This document shows, piece by piece, positions 19,676-28,697 of a stretch of 64,000 nucleotides of DNA. Position numbers and translations under genes: made by a program. Below the pieces are notes generated by a model. The model made no database searches and was not told the origin of the DNA. It saw only the letters and a list, made by a program, of their open reading frames with translations. Origin of the DNA: Pectinatus haikarae. GTDB lineage: Bacteria > Bacillota > Negativicutes > Selenomonadales > Selenomonadaceae. The first letter of the stretch is position 1. Each line of letters opens with the position of its first letter. Location: assembly GCF_015732185.1 (NCBI RefSeq), contig NZ_WIQM01000009.1, positions 1 to 64,000 on the forward strand, read 5' to 3'.

Positions 19676-20515
19676 TTATTTTGTACCTCCCTGCACAATT
19701 CGCTGCTGATATACCTGCAATGAATTTATAGCAAACATAATCAAGAAAGAAAACAAAAGCATGATAATAGCTATAGAAGTCGCTTCAGCATAATTGAACT
19801 GCTGGAGCTTTACCATTATGAGCAGCGGTACTATTTCACTCTTATAGGGCATGTTGCCTGCTATGAAAATTACGCTGCCGTATTCACCGATAGCTCGGGC
19901 AAAGGCAAGTCCGCCGCCGAGCAGCAAAGATGGTACGAGCTCTGGCAGAATGATCTGTCGGAATATCATAAACCTGCTGGCTCCGAGGGTATAGGCTGCT
20001 TCTTCAAACACAGGATCCATATTTTTTAATACAGGTTCAACGGTGCGTACTACAAACGGTATTGTAACAAAAATCAACGCTATAGTTATACCAATTTGCG
20101 AATAAGCTATCTTGATACCAAAAGGATCGAAAATCTGTCCTATAAAACCGGTAGGAGAATAAAGAGAAGCCAGAGATATACCCGCAACAGCTGTAGGAAT
20201 AGCAAAAGGCAATTCGATAAGACCGTCGATAATCCCCTTGCCGGGGAACTCGTAACGAACCAATACCCATGCCAGCATGGTGCCAAAAAGACAGTTAACT
20301 GCTGCTGCTATAAAAGAGCAGAAAAAGCTTACCTTATATCCTGCCATAATACGACTGTCCAAGACCGTGTCCAAAAATCCCTGCCATGTTATACCGCTTG
20401 TAACCACTGCTATAGATATCAGAGGCAGCAGAATAATGAAACTGATATAAAAGATAGTTATTCCCATGGATAAATTAAATCCGGGTATAATACTGTTCGA
20501 CTTTATTCTGCTCAT
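19676..20515 (-). CDS. cysT: Sulfate ABC transporter permease CysT
   Basis: The start MSRIKSNSIIPGFNLSMG is taken because GGGGGCAGG precedes it. The 279-residue permease has about six helices, the EAA loop (FEEAAYTLGASRFMIFRQIILPELVPSLLLGG) and ARAIGEYGSVIFIAGNMP, which is the CysT/CysU signature. It partners CysW. The gene order binding protein, T, W, A is the classic sulfate transporter order. Confidence 0.94.
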   Translation of the reverse strand: MSRIKSNSIIPGFNLSMGITIFYISFIILLPLISIAVVTSGITWQGFLDTVLDSRIMAGYKVSFFCSFIAAAVNCLFGTMLAWVLVRYEFPGKGIIDGLIELPFAIPTAVAGISLASLYSPTGFIGQIFDPFGIKIAYSQIGITIALIFVTIPFVVRTVEPVLKNMDPVFEEAAYTLGASRFMIFRQIILPELVPSLLLGGGLAFARAIGEYGSVIFIAGNMPYKSEIVPLLIMVKLQQFNYAEATSIAIIMLLFSFLIMFAINSLQVYQQRIVQGGTK

Positions 20516-20547
20516 TGCCTGCCCCCGCTTTTTCGATATTATATTTA

Positions 20548-21570
20548 TCAATTTTTCTGATAGATTTGGTCAAAAATGCCGCCATCCTTAAAATGGGTTT
20601 CGTGAACCTTATTCCAGCCACCAAATAAAGGATCATTGATATTCGCCAATTTTATATTCAAATCAAATTTATCGGCATATTGTTTTAAAATATTTTCATC
20701 TGTCGGTCTGTAAAAGTTTTCTGCGGCTACTTTCTGTGCTTCCGGTGAATAAAGATAATTCAAATATTCACTAGCCAACTTGCTTGTACCCCGTTCTTCG
20801 GCTATCTTGTCAACGACGGCGACGGAAGGCTGTGCCAAAATACTGATAGACGGAGAAACTATTTCAAATTCATCAGGATGTTCTTTTAAGGATAAGTAAG
20901 CTTCATTTTCCCATGCCAGCAGGACATCTCCCTGCCCATTTTCTACAAATGTCGTTGTCGCACCGCGAGCTCCCGAATCAAGGACAAGAACATTGGCAAA
21001 TAACTTTTTCATATAATCCTTCATCTGGTCTTCATTGCTCTGATATTTTTCGTTGGCATATGCCCAGGCTGCAAGATAATTCCAGCGTGCACCGCCTGAT
21101 GTTTTAGGATTTGGCGTGATGATGCCAACACCCGGCTGAATCAAATCATTCCAATCTCTTATATTTTTCGGATTTCCCTTGCGTACAAGAAATACTATAG
21201 TCGAAGTGTAAGGAGCACTGTCATGAGGAAACTTATTCTGCCAGCCTTTATTGATAAGTCCGGCATTTTCAATGGCAGTCACATCATATTCCAATGCCAG
21301 CGTTACAACATCCGCGTCATTGCCTTCAATTACTGAGCGAGCCTGTGCACCGGAACCGCCATGCGATTGAGTAATAGTGACATCCTGCCCGGTCTGTTCT
21401 TTCCAATGTTTTGCAAATAACTCATTGTAATTCTTATAAAGTTCACGGGTCGGATCATAAGATACATTTACAAGCTGATTTGATGATGCTGATTCATTGT
21501 CATTTTTACAGCCTGTTATAACCGATAATGCAATAAGTGCGACAGCAAATAAAATAATTTTTTTGTTCAT
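20548..21570 (-). CDS. Sulfate-binding lipoprotein of the ABC transporter
   Basis: The 340-residue protein has a lipoprotein signal ([19 protein letters not shown], lipobox Cys about residue 20). The mature part has family motifs of periplasmic sulfate-binding proteins (Sbp/CysP): [97 protein letters not shown]. It binds sulfate outside the inner membrane and feeds CysTWA. It is the first gene of the operon, preceded by a structured leader. Confidence 0.95.
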   Translation of the reverse strand: MNKKIILFAVALIALSVITGCKNDNESASSNQLVNVSYDPTRELYKNYNELFAKHWKEQTGQDVTITQSHGGSGAQARSVIEGNDADVVTLALEYDVTAIENAGLINKGWQNKFPHDSAPYTSTIVFLVRKGNPKNIRDWNDLIQPGVGIITPNPKTSGGARWNYLAAWAYANEKYQSNEDQMKDYMKKLFANVLVLDSGARGATTTFVENGQGDVLLAWENEAYLSLKEHPDEFEIVSPSISILAQPSVAVVDKIAEERGTSKLASEYLNYLYSPEAQKVAAENFYRPTDENILKQYADKFDLNIKLANINDPLFGGWNKVHETHFKDGGIFDQIYQKN

Positions 21571-21593
21571 AACACAGCCTCCTGTTTCAAAAT

Positions 21594-21641
21594 AAAAAAG
21601 GTCAGAGAGACAATTGCAGAATCACAATCAACCCTCTGACC
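21594..21641 (-). terminator. Leader terminator upstream of the sulfate operon
   Basis: On the minus strand a stem with arms GGTCAGAGG and CTCTGACC (outer limits 21600 and 21641) is followed by TTTTTATTTT. It lies between the promoter and the first gene, only about 25-70 bases before the ATG. This suggests transcription attenuation of the whole operon. No known sulfur riboswitch or T-box signature was recognised in the 100 bases before it. Confidence 0.7.
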
Positions 21642-21740
21642 TTTAGTTTTCTAATTAGCCAGCAAAATATCGAATATTTTTGCACTGCATGCTTTGCCAT
21701 AAGGCAATACTTCGTGCTTGCAATAATTATTATGAAATTT

Positions 21741-21769
21741 ATAATAACACATCAAAATTATATCGTCAA
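21741..21769 (-). promoter_or_regulatory. Promoter of the sulfate operon
   Basis: On the minus strand TTGACG (21764-21769) and TATTAT (21741-21746) are 17 bases apart. The transcript would have a leader of about 165 bases carrying the terminator-like stem. Confidence 0.65.
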
Positions 21770-21864
21770 TAAATAAAATAAAAAGGTATATATATTTCTT
21801 ACTGCGAAAAAGATATTATAGATAAAAAAAACCGTTTTTTATAATATTTTTGAAAGGGAAATAT

Positions 21865-23439
21865 ATGAATCTTAAAAATTTTGATAAGCAGATAGAACCA
21901 GTAATCTTAAAAAGAGGAAAAGCATATTATCTTGAGGGCCGTGTTCAATCCCTGACAGAAACGGAGAACAATTATTACACCGCTGTCGTAAAAGGAACCG
22001 ATACTTACAGGGTTCATGCGCACATTGATCGTTCAATATATATAGAAAATATAACATGCGATTGTCCATATACATATGCTCCATACTGCAAGCATATCGC
22101 TGCCGTATTATATGCATTGAGAGACCGTCTGCAAACGGGACAAGAGGATAATAAATTTTTAGTTCCCGCACAGAATGACGCCCCTGTATCTGACAAATAC
22201 GACGACAAAAAAACTTGGATAAATTTAATGAGAGAAAATATACGCGATGCCAAGGGAAGAGATAACTTCATAAAATGGAATGAATGCTTCTCCGCGCTTA
22301 AGGGGACTTATAAAGTCCTCGAACGTATCGAAATCGCTATTGATTGCAAGGACTTTCTTCTGGCTGCAGACCTCATTTTATCGGTAATAAATGAAATGCT
22401 GAAAATGACCCAATTTACGGATGATTCAGATGGCGGAATCACAGACATACTGGAAAATGCCAAAGCACTGCTGACGATTAATATTCAGTCCGTAAAGGAT
22501 AAAAGAGAGCGTAAACTGTTATTTAATAAAATCCTGACCGAATCAAAAAAGAAAATATACGATGGCTGGCCGGATGAACGTATAGCATTGCTCAAATCCT
22601 GCATTGATCTTGCCGATTCTCCAAGACAGGGCCATACGGTGGAAACCAACTTATTCATGCAGACTTGCCAAAGTGAAGAACCAGATATATTCAATAAATA
22701 CGTATATGAAAAAGAATTGCTCTTAAAATATCAACTGCTGCAAAAATTTGACATGAAAAATACTGATTCTTTTCTGAAAGAAAATAAAGCCTTCGCAGAA
22801 ATCAGAGAAATTCTTTTCAATAAGCTCCTATGCGCAAAAAAATATGATGAAGCGGAAAGCTTGGTCCTGGAAGGAGAAAAAAGTGATGCAAAATTCCTCG
22901 GTCTTGTCATAAAATGGAAACAGCTGCGCTTTAAAATTTATGAAACTGAAAAAATTACTGCCAAAATGCGTTTACTCGCATACGAATTGTTGATTGAGTA
23001 TGATTGTTTTGAATATTATTCTAAGCTGAAATTGCTGTATGCACAAAAAGAATGGCAGAAAAAATATGTGCAAATCATTGCTGAAATAGAAAAAAGAGGC
23101 TACGCGGGACAGACATATTGTCAAATAGTTATCCAGGAGAATGACTGGCAAAGTCTTTTGAAATATACAAAGCATTTTCCTTATAGAATAATTGATTATC
23201 ACAAATATTTGTTGAAAATATACCCTCGGGAAGTCCATGCCATATTTATGGACTTTATCATGCAATCAGCCGCCAGCAGCATCGGACGAAGCGATTATAA
23301 AAAACTCTGCCGCTATTTACAAATGCTTTGCAAAGCAGACGGCAGAGACACTGCATCATTGATCAAAAAACAGCTTTCTCTGAAATACCCCAGACGAAAA
23401 GCGCTTTTAGAAGAACTGGAAAACTTATCATCTATATAA
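21865..23439 (+). CDS. SWIM zinc-finger protein
   Basis: The start MNLKNFDKQIEPVILKRG follows GAAAGGGAA. The 524-residue protein begins with a region common to SWIM proteins (RGKAYYLEGRVQSL) and has the zinc finger CDCPYTYAPYCKHIAAVLYAL (C-x-C-x8-C-x-H, about residues 63-80). The remainder is helical with no catalytic motif that I can see. SWIM domains are thought to bind DNA or proteins; homologues alone on the chromosome are of unknown role. It appears monocistronic. Confidence 0.85.
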   Translation: MNLKNFDKQIEPVILKRGKAYYLEGRVQSLTETENNYYTAVVKGTDTYRVHAHIDRSIYIENITCDCPYTYAPYCKHIAAVLYALRDRLQTGQEDNKFLVPAQNDAPVSDKYDDKKTWINLMRENIRDAKGRDNFIKWNECFSALKGTYKVLERIEIAIDCKDFLLAADLILSVINEMLKMTQFTDDSDGGITDILENAKALLTINIQSVKDKRERKLLFNKILTESKKKIYDGWPDERIALLKSCIDLADSPRQGHTVETNLFMQTCQSEEPDIFNKYVYEKELLLKYQLLQKFDMKNTDSFLKENKAFAEIREILFNKLLCAKKYDEAESLVLEGEKSDAKFLGLVIKWKQLRFKIYETEKITAKMRLLAYELLIEYDCFEYYSKLKLLYAQKEWQKKYVQIIAEIEKRGYAGQTYCQIVIQENDWQSLLKYTKHFPYRIIDYHKYLLKIYPREVHAIFMDFIMQSAASSIGRSDYKKLCRYLQMLCKADGRDTASLIKKQLSLKYPRRKALLEELENLSSI

Positions 23440-23607
23440 ATAAATGGTAAGAAAAATAAACTGGGAGGCGGTAAGACTTAATTCGAATAAGAGCTCAGCT
23501 GGATATCTATCTTGAAGAACGTCTTTCAGACAGATATATTGACTTTTAGCATTTATACAAAACTTGAAGAATTCTCCTCCAGATAACAGAAATACAAATA
23601 GAAAAAA

Positions 23608-24282
23608 CTATACCCCATACTTTACCTTTAAATCCTTAATCCAAAATACATTCTTTTCATAATTGATCAAGCCATCTTTTTTCATTTTACTTAACTCGTT
23701 AGACATTGCACTTCTATCAACGCACAGATAATCGGCCAATTGTTGACGATTGAAGTTAATTTTAAAGCAAAAACTTTTTTGTTCAGTAGCTTGGAAAGAG
23801 AGAAAAGAAATAATTCGTTGACGCAATGATCTTGACGTTGTGTGACTAATTTTTCTTTTAAGTTTAATATTTTCAGTACCTAGAGACAAAAACATATTAC
23901 GAATAACTTTTGAATGATAGGCACAAATTGCATGACAAGGATACAGTAACTTCTCAGTATATAGAAATAAAATTGTACTTGTTTCAGCAGCTACTGCATT
24001 TGTAAATAATATTTCATCACTACAGGCATTATTTTCAGCAAACATCTGTCCTCTTGTAACACGATTGAGTATATTCTCATTTCCCCAAGCATCATTGTAG
24101 ACAATATGCACACCACCTAATAAAACAATGCAAATAGTATCAATTTTATTTCCTGAATGATATATATACTCTCCCTTTTGATAGTTTTTTATTTTAGCTT
24201 GAGAACAACTTAATACATGTTCTGTTTCAACTGCTGTCAAGCCAATAAACAGCTCAGTTTTTGAAATAAAAGAAAAATCCAT
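23608..24282 (-). CDS. Crp/Fnr-family transcription regulator
   Basis: The start MDFSFISKTELFIGL follows AAAAAGGTGA. The 224-residue protein has an N-terminal cyclic-nucleotide-binding-like beta roll (about 15-130) and a C-terminal winged helix with recognition segment RQQLADYLCVDRSAMSNELSKMKKDGLI. No four-cysteine FNR cluster signature is seen, and cAMP-contact residues are not clear. It is divergent from a small cysteine-rich protein gene at 24551. A long inverted repeat upstream of its start suggests autoregulation. Confidence 0.88.
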   Translation of the reverse strand: MDFSFISKTELFIGLTAVETEHVLSCSQAKIKNYQKGEYIYHSGNKIDTICIVLLGGVHIVYNDAWGNENILNRVTRGQMFAENNACSDEILFTNAVAAETSTILFLYTEKLLYPCHAICAYHSKVIRNMFLSLGTENIKLKRKISHTTSRSLRQRIISFLSFQATEQKSFCFKINFNRQQLADYLCVDRSAMSNELSKMKKDGLINYEKNVFWIKDLKVKYGV

Positions 24283-24298
24283 TAATATCACCTTTTTG

Positions 24299-24327
24299 TT
24301 GTCAAAACAACATTATTATTTTGACAA
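24299..24327. promoter_or_regulatory. Inverted repeat upstream of the Crp/Fnr gene
   Basis: TTGTCAAAA (24299-24307) and TTTTGACAA (24319-24327) are perfect inverted arms with 11 bases between. The site lies 17 bases before the regulator's ATG and could be its own operator, although the spacing is longer than the usual Crp site. Confidence 0.5.
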
Positions 24328-24550
24328 TTTTATTATAATGAATTTTGTAAGTCAAGAAATAATTTTATAAAAAGCTTATTCTAATAGAGGAGACAGATAT
24401 TCAATGATTGTTAATAAAAATACCGCCCTTAATGATATCTTGTAATTATAAAAAAATATATATTACACGCTTCAGCAGAAAAAAAAGAATGAAATGCTCG
24501 TTGCTTTATTTACAGAAAATCTTTTAGAAATAAAATATAAGGAGAAAGTT

Positions 24551-24763
24551 ATGATACACTACTTACCTGGATGCGATGTACAAAAAAATCATCCTAAAGC
24601 TATTTCAAAAATGAAGAATTATATGAAGACTAAAGAAATAATTATTGAACCTTGTTGCCGTGTAAAAAATAAATTTCTCAAATCTGGAGATACAATTATA
24701 AATAATTGTACTTTATGTAATCTTATAAATATGAGAGGTAAAAAGCTGCCACAATATAAGTAG
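24551..24763 (+). CDS. Small cysteine-rich protein with a CCG-like half domain
   Basis: The start MIHYLPGCDVQKNHP follows AAGGAGAAAG; a longer frame to 24494 lacks a site. The 70-residue product has LPGCDVQ, EPCCRVKNKF and NNCTLCNLI. This pattern (PGC, CC, CxxC) resembles the N-terminal part of the cysteine-rich CCG proteins of the heterodisulfide-reductase type, which usually continue further. It may be a shortened member or a fragment. It lies beside the Crp/Fnr gene in divergent orientation and may be its target. Confidence 0.6.
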   Translation: MIHYLPGCDVQKNHPKAISKMKNYMKTKEIIIEPCCRVKNKFLKSGDTIINNCTLCNLINMRGKKLPQYK

Positions 24764-24782
24764 AACAGGTTCTTAAAAAAAC

Positions 24783-24834
24783 AACGGCTACCATTTGGCC
24801 ATCCCCAATAAGGATGCACCAAATGATAGCCGTT
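24783..24834. terminator. Bidirectional terminator
   Basis: AACGGCTACCATTTGG (24783-24798) pairs with CCAAATGATAGCCGTT (24819-24834) with one mismatch and a 20-base loop. It lies between the convergent genes ending at 24763 and 24857. Confidence 0.75.
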
Positions 24835-24856
24835 ATTCAGCGAAGATTTCTTTACG

Positions 24857-25502
24857 CTATTTTCTTGTAAGGCGGACACCCATCTCAAATGCTTTCTGGC
24901 AATCAATCGGAAACTGCTCTGCTTTTACATGAGCTTTCCACTTTTCATCGAACATGTTAGCTTCATATTTGGAATAGTCATCAAATTGATATGTGTCGTT
25001 GCTGATAAGAATTTCGGAAGGATCTCCCAATAATTTTTCCAACCAAGATTTATAATGATTAAATAGCACCTTGTATCCAAATTCCTTCATGACATCAAAG
25101 GAAACATTCATTGTATAGACAACTCCAGATGAAAGCTTTCCCTTAAAGGTAGAGGGAGTTCCAGTGTTATAGGTCATATTTGAAAACAGCAGTCGTTCAA
25201 GAAATGATAGCATTTCCCCCGTAATGTTTGAAAAATAGATTGGTGTTCCCAATAGAAGTACATCACAACAAGTGACCTTATTCAAGACTTCAGTCAAATC
25301 GTCTTTCATTGCACAGTGCCCCCAGTGTACCGTCTTTTCTTTTACAAGCAAAACAACTTGTGCAACCTCTATATTTCAAGTCGTATAAGTGAATTAACTC
25401 CGTTTGTGCCCCGACGGAAGCTGCACCGTCCAACGCTCGCTGTAACAAAACCGCGGTATTCCACTTCTTCCTCGGGCTTCCATTCAAAGCAAGCACCTTC
25501 AT
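24857..25502 (-). pseudogene. Iron-sulfur flavoprotein-like NADPH:FMN reductase, frameshifted
   Basis: The first frame (from 25502) reads MKVLALNGSPRKKWNTAVLLQ up to CTSCFACKRKDGTLG. The continuation is in another frame: HCAMKDDLTEVLNKV, then VLLLGTPIYFSNITGEMLSFLERLLF. The break falls in a run of five C at 25319-25323; one base fewer would join them into about 214 residues. The family binds FMN through GSPR and GTPIYF and often holds a cysteine motif for Fe-S. It is either a true frameshift, or a sequencing slip in a homopolymer. Confidence 0.8.
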
Positions 25503-25570
25503 AAAATATCCTTCTTTCCAATCATTCTTTAATTAGCAATGCTTATATTTGCGTTCTTATTGATTTTTAT

Positions 25571-25849
25571 TCATAGGTCGATAGAAATCACCTTGCCCGA
25601 CGAGTAGAAAAGATTAAGTTTTGGTATAAATTCTTTGAAAGGATAAAAATTCATGAATTTTGTATTGCTGGTCAATGTTGGATGAGTCGTATGATTTTTG
25701 ATATCACCAACAGATCCTCTGGAGGTACGGTAAAAATCATAGAACTCCTTCGCAATTGGCGATGTCGCTTCAGCAGCAGTACCCGGCGTACCGCTTACAT
25801 ATACCCGCTGACCGCCTGAGAATTCGATATCACGCTGATGGGACGCATC
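25571..25849 (-). pseudogene. Fragment of a second alpha/beta hydrolase
   Basis: A minus-strand frame ending at 25571 includes GGQRVYVSGTPGTAAEATS and IAKEFYDFYRTSRG. The part EFYDFYRTSRG and the following NxTFMNFYPF-like segment align with EYADFYRTKRG and TPLSFINMPI of the intact hydrolase next door. No start and no nucleophile region remain. It is a C-terminal remnant of a paralogue, which suggests a former duplication. Confidence 0.65.
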
Positions 25850-25894
25850 TTATCTAACTCAGGCGGCTGCTCCAGGGCTCTCCTTACAACTGTT

Positions 25895-27028
25895 TTATTT
25901 CAAATGCTCTTTAAAGAACTGTTCGAATTTATCAAAGGGGATTTTCTGGACATTATCATATAAATCTGTGTGGTTCGCACCGGGAACGATATATAACTCC
26001 TTATCCTTCGAACCTATTGCCTTATAGGCATCTTCGCTGAAATAACGGGAGTGAGCTTTTTCACCCGCCACAATCAGGGCAGGAGTACGCATTTCCCTGG
26101 CATATTCCATGATGGGCATATTGATGAAGGAAAGCGGCGTGGTATTCGCCCATGAACTGTTCGGATTGGAATTTACCGAACGCGGATGATAGCCGCGTTT
26201 TGTCCGATAGAAATCAGCATATTCAGCGATAAATTTCGGCGTTTCAGGCGTAATATCTTTTTCCGGGTCCAGATTATTGGCCGGGGCTAAGGCAGCATAA
26301 TCCTGTTTTGAGCTTTCCCAGCGGGCATTATTCAGCTGCTCTTTCATCTTGTAACGTGCATCTGCACTTTGCGGTGCCACACGATCATATTGTCCTTTGG
26401 GATCCATTTTGATTTCATACCCATTCGCCATCACACGGGTCATATTATACATCGTACTGGTAGCCACCGCTTTGACGCGGGTATCCTGGATGGCATCATT
26501 CAAGGCAAAGCCACCCCAGCCGCAGATACCCAAGATGCCAATCTCGTCACGGTTTACCATATCCAGGGATCCTAAATAGTCTACAGCGGCACTGAAATCC
26601 TCCGTGTTGATATCCGGCGAGGCTGTGTTGTGCGGGTAGCCTGAACTTTCACCTGTAAACGACGGATCAAAGGCAAGGGTCACAAAGCCGCGTTCCGCTA
26701 AGGTCTGCGCATACAGCCCACTGGACTGTTCTTTCACAGCGCCGAACGGGCCGCTTACGGCAATAGCCGCTAATTTGCCTTGTGCATTTTTGGGCGCATA
26801 TAAATCCCCCGCCAGGGTGAACCCGTAACGGTTTTTGAACGTTACTTTACGGTGATCTACTTTATCAGATTGAGGAAATATTTTATCCCATTTCTGTTCC
26901 AGCTGAATGGTTTGACCCGGTACAGAAATAGATGTGGCATTTTCAGGTAAAGCAGCAAAAGCAGTTGTGGCGAGTGTCGCAACAAAAAGTGCCGCAATAG
27001 AAGTAGTTTGAATGACCTTTTTCAGCAT
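25895..27028 (-). CDS. Exported alpha/beta hydrolase (YcjY/dienelactone hydrolase-like)
   Basis: The 377-residue protein has a signal peptide ending near TTAFAALPEN (residues 20-30). The fold is alpha/beta hydrolase: LAGDLYAPKN, GFVTLAFDPSFTGESSG, a nucleophile elbow LGICGWGG with Cys169 instead of Ser, and a C-terminal catalytic-His segment VPGANHTDLYD. A Cys nucleophile occurs in this subfamily and in dienelactone hydrolase. Substrate is unknown. Fragments of two related genes flank it, so this seems to be the surviving copy of a small family. Ribosome site AAGGAGATAA. Confidence 0.85.
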   Translation of the reverse strand: MLKKVIQTTSIAALFVATLATTAFAALPENATSISVPGQTIQLEQKWDKIFPQSDKVDHRKVTFKNRYGFTLAGDLYAPKNAQGKLAAIAVSGPFGAVKEQSSGLYAQTLAERGFVTLAFDPSFTGESSGYPHNTASPDINTEDFSAAVDYLGSLDMVNRDEIGILGICGWGGFALNDAIQDTRVKAVATSTMYNMTRVMANGYEIKMDPKGQYDRVAPQSADARYKMKEQLNNARWESSKQDYAALAPANNLDPEKDITPETPKFIAEYADFYRTKRGYHPRSVNSNPNSSWANTTPLSFINMPIMEYAREMRTPALIVAGEKAHSRYFSEDAYKAIGSKDKELYIVPGANHTDLYDNVQKIPFDKFEQFFKEHLK

Positions 27029-27066
27029 AGTATTATCTCCTTCATCGTACTAAATTATATTCATAC

Positions 27067-27328
27067 TTATTTATTTTTCAAATGAGTATCCAAAAAATCA
27101 ACGATAACCTTTTCGACCTCCGGCTTCTTTCCTTGTCGGTTTTACGAGTGATAAAAAAGAGTTGCGAAGTTCATCGGTTTTTCCACTTTTGGGACGCTCA
27201 ATGCTAATAATGTTGACGGTGGTGGTTGTTGCTGTGTTCTCAATATTTTGTGCATTGTCTTTTGCTTCTGAGGAAACGGAAATCAATTTCCCAAAATGCG
27301 CATCATTTTTCCCATCCAAATAAACCAT
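27067..27328 (-). pseudogene. Composite remnant: monooxygenase (ABM)-like domain plus hydrolase tail
   Basis: The frame from 27328 includes NIISIERPKSGKTDELRNSFLSL and VKPTRKEAG, like the start of an antibiotic-biosynthesis-monooxygenase (ABM) domain. After a shift of frame near 27110 the sequence reads VEKVIVDFLDTHLKNK and stops at 27067, which looks like the end of an alpha/beta hydrolase. The two parts do not make one normal protein. I read it as a deletion scar. Confidence 0.5.
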
Positions 27329-27349
27329 CAGCTTTACTCACAAAATCCT

Positions 27350-27592
27350 TTAAGTAGGGCTTTTAAAAATATTATAAAATGTAACTTTTTGCCCATCTAC
27401 ATTGTTGCTCTTGTAAAAGTTGTCTGCGTCACGAAACATATCGCCTGCTGGCAGGCTCTTATTCGCTTCAATCTGAGGTTGTTCCACATGCAGTGCCGCC
27501 GAAGCAGTCCCAGCGCCACTGCTCACGATAGTAAGTGCAACTACCACCATAGCAGCTTTTGCTAATTTATGATTGAAAAACTTCATTTTCAC
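27350..27592 (-). pseudogene. N-terminal fragment of an exported hydrolase
   Basis: The 80-residue frame starts with a clear signal peptide (MKFFNHKLAKAAMVVVALTI, cleavage near GTASAAL). It continues with DADNFYKSNNVDGQKVTFYN, which matches WDKIFPQSDKVDHRKVTFKN of the intact hydrolase at 25895-27028. It stops before the catalytic domain. The ribosome site AGGAGATTG is intact, so a short exported peptide could still be made. Confidence 0.6.
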
Positions 27593-28025
27593 AATCTCCT
27601 CTTTCTTTTGTTAATTATTCTTTATTTTATGATTTATTATAATGTAGTTACTTAACTATTTAAAATACTTAAAACGAATACTTTATAATGCTTAGAAAGC
27701 ATCATTTTAACTCAAGTAACTCGTATTTCCGACTTCCCATGCCAATCATTTCGGCAGAATAAAATATAACTTAGAAACTCCTTCTGCCGGTTGACTAAAT
27801 CACAGCTTGTCTAAGCCAACAGACATTTCATATTTTTCAAAATTCATCCCGCTGATAAGTACACAAAAAATAATTCCAACTGTTATCAATACCTTCTTTC
27901 TCATTATGAACCTTCATTATAATTCTCAATATCTGTTAATCTGAAGCCGTCATCTAATACATTCTCTATATTCATAAAAGCCTTTCCGAATTTATGTTGC
28001 ACCATCTTAAAGTCTAAATTTACAT
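27593..28025 (-). other. Gene-poor stretch with two tiny coupled ORFs
   Basis: No family is recognised. Two small minus-strand frames follow the DUF4405 gene. One (27904-28005, 33 residues) starts MVQHKFGKAFMNIENVLDDG. The next (27800-27904, 34 residues) starts MRKKVLITVGIIFCVLISGM and looks like a bare signal peptide. Their stop and start overlap as TAATG. They may be remnants. The stretch also holds the palindrome at 27688. Confidence 0.3.
27688..27702. promoter_or_regulatory. Candidate LysR-type operator (site A)
   Basis: ATGCTTAGAAAGCAT is a 6-3-6 inverted repeat 96 bases before the hydrolase fragment at 27592. The same palindrome with the same following ATTTTAA occurs at 31730, upstream of a LysR gene, and an imperfect copy at 40842. 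Confidence 0.5.
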
Positions 28026-28697
28026 TTACTTCAATTTAGGATTTTTCTTAGACAACAATGATACCGCATAATGAGTTATTCCTGCATAACATCCCAAGAG
28101 TGCTGAATAATCTAAAAAAAATTTTAGCGCAGATGGAGGCGGCCCCCATCCAAAACCATGTTCCATAACTATCATGGACCAAATATGATTAGCAAAAGAT
28201 GCATAAAAACCATAAAGAATAATACCGACTGCTAAAATATTGCCCAAAATTGAACATTCTTTATGGAAACGCTCCATTCCAAGCCGATTTTGCAAGCGAA
28301 CCCATAACATCTTCCAATGAAGACCCAAATGAATTCCTATAAAAATAAAGCACACATAAGAGCTGCTTTGATGAACTTCATGAAGCCAAAGTGTATTTGT
28401 TCCCCGCAGTGCAATAAATGGCACTATTGATTGTGAAATCAATAAACCAGACAGCATTGATATACAAAAACTGATGGCAAACAAAAAATTTATTATCGCT
28501 ATCAATGCACGCTGAAAATCCTGTTTTCCTTTGAAAAAGGATGTATACCAATGCAGATTTAGGCTATTATGCCAAAGCACTAATAAAAAAAGTATTACAC
28601 CCAAAACCTCATGCGGCTTATTACCAGTAAAACGATAATTCATCACCAACAGAAAGACAATTGTCATTCCGATATTTAAAATATTTCTTTTCAACAT
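28026..28697 (-). CDS. DUF4405 membrane protein (cytochrome b561-like)
   Basis: The 223-residue protein has about five to six helices. Histidines in helices (KPHEVLGVILFLLVLWHN, LHEVHQSSSYVCFIFIGIHLGLHWKML) are placed as in heme-binding DUF4405 / b561-like proteins. It may pass electrons across the membrane. A paralogue lies at 39579-40244 in the same redox region. Between its start and the next gene upstream is a decayed stretch (28698-28924). Confidence 0.75.
   Translation of the reverse strand: MLKRNILNIGMTIVFLLVMNYRFTGNKPHEVLGVILFLLVLWHNSLNLHWYTSFFKGKQDFQRALIAIINFLFAISFCISMLSGLLISQSIVPFIALRGTNTLWLHEVHQSSSYVCFIFIGIHLGLHWKMLWVRLQNRLGMERFHKECSILGNILAVGIILYGFYASFANHIWSMIVMEHGFGWGPPPSALKFFLDYSALLGCYAGITHYAVSLLSKKNPKLK

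Noticed and set aside
21570-21720. SAM riboswitch or cysteine T-box before the sulfate operon
   Set aside because: Neither the T-box word AGGGTGGTACCGCG nor the SAM-I core was found.
24494-24550. N-terminal extension of the small cysteine-rich protein
   Set aside because: No ribosome site there, while AAGGAGAAAG precedes the ATG at 24551.
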